Origin: Polyangia bacterium
Lineage (GTDB): Bacteria; Myxococcota_A; Polyangia; Nannocystales; Nannocystaceae
Direction of reading: 5' to 3'
DNA: 64,000 nucleotides
Assembly (NCBI GenBank): GCA_030429545.1
Contig: JAUIFF010000003.1
Coordinates: 434,001 to 498,000 of the forward strand
Every line of letters starts with the position of its first letter. Within the stretch, counting starts at the first letter, position 1. Both the position numbers and the translations under genes were made by a program. Below, one piece after another: positions 54,718-63,010 of this stretch. The notes under the pieces are model-generated. The model was not told the origin of the DNA. It made no database searches and saw only the letters and a program-made list of their open reading frames with translations.

Positions 54718-54790
54718 CGATTACACCTGCAAGCAGCCGGTCGAGCCCGCCCCCGAGACCGGGGCCGCCACGTAGCGATTGCACCTGCAA
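54675..54790 (+). repeat. 58-bp tandem duplication ending in the palindrome
   Basis: Copy one (54675-54732) covers the last codons and stop of hflX; copy two (54733-54790) lies directly after. They differ at only a few bases. Each ends in the palindrome region: copy one TTACACCTGCAA (one mismatch to the motif), copy two TTGCACCTGCAA (exact, 54780-54789). The duplication looks recent. Confidence 0.9.
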
Positions 54791-54904
54791 GATCGTCAGC
54801 GAACGAGGGCACACGCGACAGCCCTATCGAGGGCAGGGGCAGCACCGCAGCGGTGGGTTGTCGCGTTATTTGTCGTGGGCTCCCCCGCGCGTTAGGAAAG
54901 CACC

Positions 54905-55747
54905 GTGTTCGGCTCCGTCCTCGCCCCGGGTGACCTCAGCCCGCTGTCGGCCGCCCTGCTTGGCGCGCTGCAGGGCATCGCCGAGTTTTTGCCGATTTCG
55001 TCCTCGGGCCACCTCAGCCTGATGCAGCAATGGCTCGGGATCGATGCCGAGGCGGCTGGCCACCGGTTTAACATCACCGTCCACGCCGGCACGTTGCTGG
55101 CGGTGCTCGCCTACTACCGCCACGACCTACTTGAACTTGCACGTACATGTACCGAGCGCGAGCGCGGCAAACCGGCGCGTGCACTCATTTTGGCGCTTGT
55201 GCTGGCAACCTTGCCGCTTTCGCTCGCACTCACCCCGTGGTTTGAGGCATGGATTATCGCGGCCGAGCAGGACCCGCGGGCAATCGGCGGGGCCCTGTTG
55301 TTTACCGCCCTGCTACTGCTGTTTACCCACAGGCGCAGCCAGGTGGACAACACGGACAGCGAACCGGCACCAACTCCTAGCAAAGCGATTATCATCGGGC
55401 TTTTTCAACTGGTCGCCACCCTCCCCGGAGTCTCGCGCAGTGGCTCGACCATTGCCGCGGCCCTAGCCCTCGGTCACTCCCGCGAACAGGCCGCGAGGTT
55501 TTCATTTTTGCTGAGTATCCCGGCGATATTGGGGGCTTCGCTCAAGGAAGCGCTGTCGATCCTCGCCGAGACCTCGCCGCAGACCGTCGATATTGGCCCG
55601 TTTGTCATCGGCTTTGTCGTCAGCTTTGTCGTTGGTCTCGCCTCGCTCAAGCTGCTTATCGCCGTGCTCGTCCGTGTTGGCCTGTTACCGTTTGTCCCCT
55701 ACCTGGTAGCCATTGGCACGGCGGCGCTGATTTGGAGCGGGGGCTAG
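54905..55747 (+). CDS. uppP: Undecaprenyl-diphosphatase (UppP/BacA)
   Basis: Recycles the undecaprenyl-phosphate carrier for cell-wall synthesis by removing a phosphate from the diphosphate form at the inner membrane. The 280-residue, mostly hydrophobic protein has both family motifs: GALQGIAEFLPISSSGHLSL near the N-terminus and LPGVSRSGSTIAAALALG in the middle, holding the catalytic residues. About eight membrane helices. Start GTG 54905. It converges on manC across 9 bases. A palindrome at 55138 encodes LARTC. Confidence 0.94.
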   Translation: MFGSVLAPGDLSPLSAALLGALQGIAEFLPISSSGHLSLMQQWLGIDAEAAGHRFNITVHAGTLLAVLAYYRHDLLELARTCTERERGKPARALILALVLATLPLSLALTPWFEAWIIAAEQDPRAIGGALLFTALLLLFTHRRSQVDNTDSEPAPTPSKAIIIGLFQLVATLPGVSRSGSTIAAALALGHSREQAARFSFLLSIPAILGASLKEALSILAETSPQTVDIGPFVIGFVVSFVVGLASLKLLIAVLVRVGLLPFVPYLVAIGTAALIWSGG

Positions 55748-55756
55748 CCCAGTTGC

Positions 55757-56875
55757 TTATACAATCTTTTTGGGGTCGTCAGCTGGCTGTGGCTCGTCTG
55801 CCAGGGCCTGTTTGGCCAACTCGCGGACCTCCTGCGCGCGGGCCAGCGGACACACCATCACTCGCCCGTGGGCAGCGACAATCGCCATTGCCGACACGCC
55901 AAGTGCAGCCACTCGTGGGCCGTCGCTGACGATCAAACAATTGTTGGCCTCGTGCAACTGTGGGCTGTGTGCCGCCAACCAAGCGTTCCCCTGCGGGCCC
56001 TTTGGTACATGCGCATACACCGAGTCCCAGGTCCCCAAATCACTCCAATCGACATCGAGCGGCAACACGGCAAAACCGGCGAGTTTTTCCATCACGGCGA
56101 TGTCAAACGGGATGGCGGGGATCTGCCGATAGACCCCAGTAAACCCATCGCTGCCATAGGCGGCCGCCCCCTGCCCGAGCGGCTCCCAAATTGCCTGGGC
56201 GTGGGCTTGAAAGGCACGCGACAGACACCCGAGCGTGGCCACAAACAGCCCGGCATTCCACGAAAACCGGCCGCTGTCGACAAACGTTTGGGCGCGCTCG
56301 CGGTCGGGCTTTTCGACAAAGCGCAAGCCGGCAAACACCCCGGGCGCAACTGGCTTGGGCGAACGCTCGATGTAGCCATAGCCGGTCGCGGGATGGTCGG
56401 GCTCGATGCCCAACGTCACAACTTGGTTGTGGGTTTGGGCGAACTCGGCCGCAACCTGCAGGGCCCGAATAAATGCACCCGGGCGCCCAATACGGTGGTC
56501 TGCCGGCAAAATCGCGAGGACGGATTGCTCGTGGTCGCGGCCACATTTTTGCAAGAGATCTTGTAAATACAATACGGCCAAGGCAACACAGGCGGCAGTG
56601 TTGCGCCCCTCGGGCTCGACAATGATTTGCTCGCGTGAAAGCTCCGGCAGAGCATCGGCAATCTGCTCGCGTTGGGCGGCAGCCGTCACCACAAAAATCT
56701 GCTCGGCCGGTGTCAGCCCGAGGGCGCGGTCGAAGGTCTGCCGCAGCAGCGAGCGGGGGTCGCCGGCCGTGAGCGCGAGTAGGTGTTTGGGCCGTTTAGG
56801 GGTCGACGCCGGCCACAGCCGCGTGCCCCCGCCTCCGGCCATAATCAGTGCATACACACGGGGTTTGTCGGGCAT
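55757..56875 (-). CDS. manC: Mannose-1-phosphate guanylyltransferase
   Basis: Makes GDP-mannose from mannose-1-phosphate and GTP for polysaccharide synthesis. The 372-residue protein starts VYALIMAGGGGTRLWPAST, followed by PKHLLAL, the nucleotidyltransferase signature, with EGRNTAACVALAVLYL, ILPADH, GYGYIERSP and FVEKPDRERA. It lacks the extra C-terminal isomerase domain of bifunctional forms. Start ATG 56873-56875. A palindrome at 56562 encodes LYLQ in a different codon phase from most copies. Confidence 0.92.
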   Translation of the reverse strand: MPDKPRVYALIMAGGGGTRLWPASTPKRPKHLLALTAGDPRSLLRQTFDRALGLTPAEQIFVVTAAAQREQIADALPELSREQIIVEPEGRNTAACVALAVLYLQDLLQKCGRDHEQSVLAILPADHRIGRPGAFIRALQVAAEFAQTHNQVVTLGIEPDHPATGYGYIERSPKPVAPGVFAGLRFVEKPDRERAQTFVDSGRFSWNAGLFVATLGCLSRAFQAHAQAIWEPLGQGAAAYGSDGFTGVYRQIPAIPFDIAVMEKLAGFAVLPLDVDWSDLGTWDSVYAHVPKGPQGNAWLAAHSPQLHEANNCLIVSDGPRVAALGVSAMAIVAAHGRVMVCPLARAQEVRELAKQALADEPQPADDPKKIV

Positions 56876-56885
56876 GCGCTAAAAC

Positions 56886-59800
56886 CTAGCTCTGGGTCAA
56901 CTCGACAGCCTTGCGCATGTTGACCGAAACCAGCTTCGAAACGCCGCGCTCCTGCATCGTCACACCGTACAGGCGATCGGCGATTTCCATCGTCCGCTTG
57001 TTGTGGGTGATGATGATGAACTGGGTGGTCTGGGCCATCTCCTTAACCATCCCGCAAAACCGGCCGACGTTGGCCTCGTCGAGTGGGGCATCGACCTCAT
57101 CGAGCAAACAAAACGGGCTGGGCCGGTGGAGAAACAGGGCAAAGATCAGGCTCGTGGCTGTGAGAGCCTTTTCGCCGCCGCTGAGCAGCTCTAGGCTGCG
57201 TACCTGCTTGCCCGGTGGCTGGGCGATGATCTGGACACCGGTCGCCAACAAATCTGTCGGGTCGGTGAGTTTGAGGTGGGCCTTGCCGCCGTTAAAAAGT
57301 CGCGGAAACAGTTTTTGAAACAGCTCGTTGACCGCCGTAAACGTCTCCTGAAAGCGTTCGCGGGTGGTCTCGTTGATGGTGTCGATCGCCTCTTGCAACT
57401 GGGCGATCGCATCTTCGAGGTCGGTGCGTTGGCCGGTGAGATACTCGTAGCGGGCGTTGACCTCCTCGAACTCCTGAATCGCGGTCAGGTTGACCTCGCC
57501 CATGCGCCCGAGGATGCGCTTGAGTTCGCGTTGGCGGTTTTTCTCGGTCTCGCCACAGCGCGGGCGGTCGTGAAAATCAATGATCAGCTCTTCGATCTGT
57601 TGGTCGAACCGCTGCATCACGTCCTCGGCTAAGTGGCTGGCCTCGAGCCGTAGCTCCTTGAGTCCGAGCTCGACTTCACCGAGGATTTCGCGCTGCTCCT
57701 CAAAGCTCTTGCGCAGGTTTTTGAGGGCGACTTCGAGTTCCTCAACGCTGAGCCTCGCGGTGTCGTGGGCCTCGCGGGCGTCGTGGACCCGCTCGGTTGC
57801 TTGCTTATGCAAGTCAAGCGCCATGGCCCGGTCGTCGACGGCAGCCGCGATCTCGGCGGTGAGTTGTTCGATCCGAGCCTCACCCTCGCTTGCCTTCTCG
57901 ACCAGGCGTTTGGCACGTTCGCGTTCGCTGACGACTTGCCGCTCGAGCCGGGCTTTGGTCTGCTCTAGGGCGTCGCGTTGTTGTTGCCAGCGGGCGAGCG
58001 TGACCTTGGCTTCGGTCAGGCGCTCGGAGATCGAGTCGCGGCGATCGGTCAGCTCGGCAATTTGGCCCTGCAGCTCGACAATCCGATCTTCTAAGTCCGG
58101 CAGCATCGCCCGGTCGGTCGCCAGGTCCTCGCTCATCTCGGTAGCTTCGTCGCGTTTGCGGGCGACCTCGTCGTCGAGGCGCATACGGTCGGCATCGACC
58201 CCTTCGACCCGGCGGGTGGCATCTTCGATGGCCCGCAACACGCGTTGGAGCTCCTGCTCGGTCTGCACTTTATTTTGTGCAGCTACAAGTTGTTCGCCCT
58301 CGATCGCCTCGCGTTGCTCCTCGACCTCGGCCAGGCGTTCGGCCAGTAGCTGGTTGCGCCCGCGGGCGGCCTCAAAGTCCGAGGTCAGGCCCTCGACGAC
58401 TTCGGTGAGCTCGCGGATTTCACGTTTTTGCTGGAGCAGGGCCGAGTCGAGCCCCTGCGACGAGCCGCCGACGACAACCCCAGAGGGCTCGATGCGGTCG
58501 CCCTCAACGGTGACAATCGTCGAGCCCGTCACCCCGCTGTGCCACAGCTCTAGGGCGTGGACGAGGCGGTCGACAACAATCGCATCGCCCACCAAGACCT
58601 TGGCCAACGAGTCCATGTTGTCGGGTACATCGATAAGGTCGGCCAGGCGCCCGTGCACGCCGGGGCGGGTGAGCAGCTCCTCGGTCGAGATGGTCGCCCC
58701 CGTGGGCTTGGGGAGGGTTGCGGTGGCCTCCTCCGCGCTCGCTCCCGCGGGTGCCCCCTCGGACATATCGACAACTTCAAACGGGCTGACCTTCTCGCCC
58801 GGCTTGGCCCAACCAACCGGTGTACCTGCAACCATCCGCCCGGGCTCACGGGCGAGCTGCTCAATGGTCTGCTCGAGTGTCACCGGGGTTCGGCAGTCCC
58901 GGGGCAAGAACGCTGTGCGCCCTTCTTGGACCTCCTTGAGCAGTTCAACGCCACACACACCCGCCTGCGGGCCATCGACAACAACGCCCTGGAGGCGGTC
59001 GCCGAGCACAGCCGAGACCGCAGCCTCGAGGTGAGCCGGTGCAGATACAAAGTCCGCCATGATACCGAGTACGGCCGCCGAGGGTTGACTGGGGTCCTGG
59101 ACCGGTTCGTCGGTCACCGACCCATCGGCACCCACGCGCATCTGCCTGGTTGCCTCGCTGAGTTGCTCACGCCGCTCCATCACCACCTGCACGCCGCTTG
59201 TGCACCCGCGGTAACGGTTTTGGATTTCCTCGAGCGACTGCAGCCGCGAGCGCGCCCGTTGCAACTCCCCGCGCAGGGTGTCGAGCTCGACCTCGGCACT
59301 GCGGGTTTGGTCGCGTAGTTGCAGGCGTTCGCTGTCGAGTTGTTGGCGGCGGATCGCCAGCTCCTCCACAAGGCGCTTGGCGGCTTCGCAGGCCTCGGTG
59401 CGGCCGCTTTGTTCGGCCTGGGCCTGGGCCAACTCTTCGTGTGCAGCTGCAACTAAATCGGCGAGCGCCAGCCTGCGCTCCTCTAATTCGGTGACCGCTT
59501 GGATCTTGGATTCGACATGGGCCTGGGCCGAGGCCACCCGTGCCTGCAACGCGGCATGCTGTGAGCGCGACTCCTCAAACTCCTCCTGGGCTGTCCGCAA
59601 CTGGCGAACGACGGCCCCGTGTTCCTCGCCTAGGTGGGCGGCAGCTTCCTCGGCCGCGTCGTCGCCCTCACCCATGGTTTCGTGCTCGGCGAGAATCTGC
59701 TCGAGTTCCTCTTCGAGCGAGGTCAGTCCCTGTTGGACAATCCCGGCTTCAGCCCGCGACTGGGTCACACTTTGGCGCAGGGCCTCCTGTTCGCGGCGGC

Positions 59801-60725
59801 GGTACTGGGCTTCGGCCTCGCCGAGTTGCAGGCGGTTTTCGAGTTCGTAGACCTGTTGCTGGCACTCGGTTAGCCGGGCCTCGCACTGGCTGAACTCGAG
59901 GCGGCCGGCCGACAGACGGGTCTCGTGGGTTTGGACGGCGGTACGCAGATTTTGAACCTGGTCGGCGAGGTCAGCTTGGCGGGCCTCGAGCACGCGTCCG
60001 GTCATGTCGAGTTCGAGGTAGCGATGGCTGGCCATCCACCACTCGAGGTCGCGCAGTTCGGTGCGGTAACGTTTGTAACGGGCGGCCTTTTGCGCCTGAC
60101 GACGCAAGGTCCCGAGCCGACCTTCGAGTTCACCAATGACATCGCTGACCCGCAGGAGGTTTTGTGTGGTCTGGGCTATTTTGCGTTCTGCAGCCTGCTT
60201 CTGTGATTTAAACCGAGTGATGCCGGCGGCCTCGTCGATGACGTAGCGGCGATCCTCGGGTTTGCTGGTAACGAGGCGACCGACCTGGCCCTGCTCGATG
60301 ATCGAGTAGCCCTTGGCACCCGCACCGGTGCCGGTCATCAGCTCGTTGATGTCGCGCAACCGGCTCGGGACTTTGTTGAGCAGGTATTCGCTGGTGCCGT
60401 CGCGATACAGGCGACGGGTCACCGCGATTTCGGAGAAGTTGAGATAGGCGGCCGGGACATCCCCTTGGTTTTCAAAGGTGATGGTGACCTCGGCCATGCC
60501 CCCGGGCCCGCGCTTGGCGGTACCCGCGAAGATGACGTCGCGCATGCCGGACCCGCGCAGGTGCTTGGCCCGCTGCTCGCCGAGACACCAGCGCATGGCG
60601 TCGACGATGTTGGACTTGCCGCAGCCGTTGGGGCCGAGCACAGCTGTGACATGGTCGTCGACGTGGACAACTTCGCGGTCGGCAAACGATTTAAAACCGA
60701 TGAGCTCGATCTTCTTGATACGCAT
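56886..60725 (-). CDS. smc: Chromosome condensation ATPase SMC
   Basis: SMC forms ring-shaped complexes that compact and segregate chromosomes. From ATG 60723-60725 (MRIKKIELIGFKSFADRE) the product is 1279 residues: Walker A GPNGCGKSN near residue 32, two long coiled coils, a hinge domain at about 530-650 (ILGIMADFVSAPAHLEAAVS and following), and at the end the signature LSGGEKALTA and Walker B FCLLDEVDAPLDEANV. It is somewhat longer than typical bacterial SMC (about 1180). It is divergent from ftsY, a common bacterial neighbour. Palindromes lie at 58278, 58821, 59040 and 59442, all in one codon phase. Confidence 0.96.
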   Translation of the reverse strand: MRIKKIELIGFKSFADREVVHVDDHVTAVLGPNGCGKSNIVDAMRWCLGEQRAKHLRGSGMRDVIFAGTAKRGPGGMAEVTITFENQGDVPAAYLNFSEIAVTRRLYRDGTSEYLLNKVPSRLRDINELMTGTGAGAKGYSIIEQGQVGRLVTSKPEDRRYVIDEAAGITRFKSQKQAAERKIAQTTQNLLRVSDVIGELEGRLGTLRRQAQKAARYKRYRTELRDLEWWMASHRYLELDMTGRVLEARQADLADQVQNLRTAVQTHETRLSAGRLEFSQCEARLTECQQQVYELENRLQLGEAEAQYRRREQEALRQSVTQSRAEAGIVQQGLTSLEEELEQILAEHETMGEGDDAAEEAAAHLGEEHGAVVRQLRTAQEEFEESRSQHAALQARVASAQAHVESKIQAVTELEERRLALADLVAAAHEELAQAQAEQSGRTEACEAAKRLVEELAIRRQQLDSERLQLRDQTRSAEVELDTLRGELQRARSRLQSLEEIQNRYRGCTSGVQVVMERREQLSEATRQMRVGADGSVTDEPVQDPSQPSAAVLGIMADFVSAPAHLEAAVSAVLGDRLQGVVVDGPQAGVCGVELLKEVQEGRTAFLPRDCRTPVTLEQTIEQLAREPGRMVAGTPVGWAKPGEKVSPFEVVDMSEGAPAGASAEEATATLPKPTGATISTEELLTRPGVHGRLADLIDVPDNMDSLAKVLVGDAIVVDRLVHALELWHSGVTGSTIVTVEGDRIEPSGVVVGGSSQGLDSALLQQKREIRELTEVVEGLTSDFEAARGRNQLLAERLAEVEEQREAIEGEQLVAAQNKVQTEQELQRVLRAIEDATRRVEGVDADRMRLDDEVARKRDEATEMSEDLATDRAMLPDLEDRIVELQGQIAELTDRRDSISERLTEAKVTLARWQQQRDALEQTKARLERQVVSERERAKRLVEKASEGEARIEQLTAEIAAAVDDRAMALDLHKQATERVHDAREAHDTARLSVEELEVALKNLRKSFEEQREILGEVELGLKELRLEASHLAEDVMQRFDQQIEELIIDFHDRPRCGETEKNRQRELKRILGRMGEVNLTAIQEFEEVNARYEYLTGQRTDLEDAIAQLQEAIDTINETTRERFQETFTAVNELFQKLFPRLFNGGKAHLKLTDPTDLLATGVQIIAQPPGKQVRSLELLSGGEKALTATSLIFALFLHRPSPFCLLDEVDAPLDEANVGRFCGMVKEMAQTTQFIIITHNKRTMEIADRLYGVTMQERGVSKLVSVNMRKAVELTQS

Positions 60726-60955
60726 ATAAAGTTGACCGCAACGGGCCCAAGGGTCGGGATACCAAACGATCACCGGCACAGAAAAGTGGCTACGGCGGGT
60801 TTAGAGTGGTGAGAAACCCGTTTTTGGGCAAAAGTTATCCACAGATCTCCCGCCCCAACTGCCTGTGCGTACATCTTCCTCCCGCGGTACGTGTGCGACA
60901 GGCCGGTGTGGCAGGCGGACAATTTTGATGAGCTGTGCTACGAGACCCCTCGGCC
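60726..60955. other. smc-ftsY divergent control region
   Basis: A 230-base gap between divergent genes. It holds a hairpin CGGGTTT (60796-60802)/AAACCCG (60814-60820) followed by TTTTT, which is terminator-like on the plus strand though no plus-strand gene precedes it; it could attenuate ftsY. It also holds TTATCCACA (60835-60843), an exact match to the DnaA-box consensus. No palindrome is present. Confidence 0.6.
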
Positions 60956-62200
60956 ATGCACCTCCCCGCCGAACTCTTGCTCGTGCTCGCAGCGTTGTTG
61001 GTCCTCGGCGCCGGAGTGACACTTTTTGTCTCGCGCCGCCGCGAGTTGCCGCCGCAGCCCAAGCCCGACGCTCTGCCCGAGTCCGAAGGCCCCAGCGAGC
61101 CGGCCCGTGACCTGCGCCCCACGCCCGAACCGGGTCCAGGCGTCGACCGACCGCGCGAGCACACCCCCGCCGTCGTCGTTCCGCTCCCGGTCGAAAAGCC
61201 CGCCGATCCTGCCCTCGCCGCCCGTCGTGCCGAGGAGGAAAAACAGCAGGCTGAGCAGCGTGAACGCTACCGCAAGGGCCTGGCCCGCACCCGCGGAGGC
61301 TTTGTCACCAAGCTCGCCCGGATCTTTAAAGGCAAGCCGCGGATCAACGACGATCTGATCGAAGAGATCGAAATGGTCCTGTTCACCGCGGATATCGGGA
61401 CCAAGACCGCCCAAAGCCTGCTCGAACGGGTGACGACCGAACTGCGCAAGCAACAAGTTGCCGACATCGACGCTGTCTGGGGTGTGATCCGCCGGGCAGC
61501 CTTGGAGATCCTTTCGCTCGAGGTGCCGCCGTTGGACCTCACACCAACCCATCCCCCGTATGTCCTACTGATGATCGGGGTCAACGGCGTTGGCAAGACC
61601 ACAACCCTCGGCAAGTTGGCTGCCCGCTACAAAGAGGCCGGCCACAACGTGTTGCTGGTGGCCGGCGACACCTTCCGCGCTGCCGCGGGCGAGCAACTCG
61701 AAGTGTGGTCGCGGCGGGTTGGTTGCGGGATCTTCCAGGGCACCGAAGGCTCAGACCCGTCGTCGGTGATCTTTGATGGCATCGTCCACGGTCACGAGCA
61801 CAACTACGATGTCGTGCTGTGCGACACCGCCGGTCGTCTGCACACCAAAAAAGAACTGATGGCCGAGTTAGAGAAGATCCGGCGTGTGTGTGCCAAGGCC
61901 CGCACCAAGATCTCACCCGAGGCTACCGACATCACCGGGCCACACGACACGTTCCTCGTCCTCGATGCGACGATCGGGCAAAACGCCCTGTCACAGGCCA
62001 ACCTGTTCAAGGAGACGATGGACTTCACCGGGATCGTCATGACCAAACTCGACGGCACGGCCAAGGGAGGCGTGTTGCTCGGGGTGGTCGACGAGTTGCG
62101 GGTGCCCGTCCGGTTTATCGGTATCGGCGAAGGTATCGACGACCTCCGCGACTTTGAGGCCGAGCCGTTTGTCGACGCCCTGTTGCTGCGAGAGGGCTAA
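60956..62200 (+). CDS. ftsY: Signal recognition particle receptor FtsY
   Basis: FtsY docks ribosome-SRP complexes at the inner membrane for co-translational insertion. The 414-residue product starts with a membrane helix ([19 protein letters not shown]), then a Pro/Glu-rich linker (about 30-110), and the NG domain: [62 protein letters not shown]. Membrane-anchored FtsY with such a linker is usual in myxobacteria. Start ATG 60956. The ~810 bases after it are gene-poor. Confidence 0.95.
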   Translation: MHLPAELLLVLAALLVLGAGVTLFVSRRRELPPQPKPDALPESEGPSEPARDLRPTPEPGPGVDRPREHTPAVVVPLPVEKPADPALAARRAEEEKQQAEQRERYRKGLARTRGGFVTKLARIFKGKPRINDDLIEEIEMVLFTADIGTKTAQSLLERVTTELRKQQVADIDAVWGVIRRAALEILSLEVPPLDLTPTHPPYVLLMIGVNGVGKTTTLGKLAARYKEAGHNVLLVAGDTFRAAAGEQLEVWSRRVGCGIFQGTEGSDPSSVIFDGIVHGHEHNYDVVLCDTAGRLHTKKELMAELEKIRRVCAKARTKISPEATDITGPHDTFLVLDATIGQNALSQANLFKETMDFTGIVMTKLDGTAKGGVLLGVVDELRVPVRFIGIGEGIDDLRDFEAEPFVDALLLREG

Positions 62201-63010
62201 ATGCGACCAACCACGGTCGCCCATGTGCGCGTGCCGGGTTGAGCGCCGACAGTACTTGCACACACAAGTTTCGCAGGAAGTTCGCGAGGCCTTCGCAACT
62301 GCTGCGCTGGTCCCGGCCCGAATGTTGTGGGTTCAACAAACGCCTTTTCGCGCCAATCATCCCGATGAATGTCCGGTGTTGATCAGTAGAATGCGCGCGG
62401 AGTCGTCAGTTCGAACGGCAGGGGCGAATCCGATTTGTGAAACCTCTCGCTGCCAAAACGACACAAACGCAGGCCACAACAACTGATCATCTGCATCGTT
62501 GATGGCGCAAGTTTAAAGAAAAGATCCCAAAAAATCGTTGTCGTGTTTTTGCAGTAGGCGTGGACTTGCGCACTCGAGCTGTGCGATCCGCACACTTTTA
62601 AAAGTCCGTAAAGGCCCGTAAAGGCCCGTAGCTGCCGGGTGTGCACGGATTTTCTCGCCGCGATTGCAGCTTTCGAATTTCCGCGTCAAACAGTTGATTC
62701 AGGCGTGTTTGGCGATCGGATCCACGCGAGATCGATTGCCGATACAGCGAGATTTTTGCCGGCTGACCTGTCGCAAGACGGGCCCGCATATGCGCGTTGG
62801 GCACCCGAGAACCTGCGCCAAACGGCCCATCAATGATCATTATCGGACCACGGACGAACCCAAATTGTTCTGGTCTCGTCCAGTTGTGACCCAGCCGTTG
62901 GCTGTGATACGTTCCGTCCGCGAAATCCAGGTACTTTTCATCCGAAAAGGGCGCTTGGACTTCGTTTTTCTACCCGCTCCTCAATCTGCGCCTGTCGACC
63001 TGAGGTGAGC
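62201..63010. other. Gene-poor, partly AT-rich stretch
   Basis: About 810 bases between ftsY and the outer-membrane protein gene. The best open frame (62664-63008, 114 codons) has skewed composition and no recognisable domain, so I do not call it. Around 62440-62600 the sequence is clearly more AT-rich than its surroundings. Three near-copies of CCCGTAAAGG sit at about 62604-62634. GAGGTGAGC before 63011 is a good ribosome-binding site. Promoters for the next gene should lie here. Confidence 0.5.

Larger units (their letters stand above)
3190..59451. repeat. Dispersed palindrome family TGYANNTRCA (41 exact copies)
   Basis: Exact copies start at 3190, 10718, 18870, 19263, 19374, 19809, 22514, 24704, 25739, 26509, 27254, 27357, 27680, 29020, 30633, 33945, 37782, 37894, 38434, 40091, 40657, 41267, 43151, 44120, 47130, 48562, 49995, 50708, 50963, 51081, 51181, 53391, 53609, 54573, 54780, 55138, 56562, 58278, 58821, 59040 and 59442. 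The two central bases vary freely. The outer flanks are biased: the left base is C only once and the right base G only once, giving DTGYANNTRCAH. One-mismatch forms are also common (for example 2262, 17525, 33117, 46634, 50496). Ten copies are intergenic and 31 lie in genes. Some copies may have been missed. Function unknown. Confidence 0.85.

Noticed and set aside
62664..63008. 114-codon plus-strand frame before the outer-membrane protein gene
   Set aside because: It has atypical composition, no domain and runs into the ribosome-binding site of the next gene.
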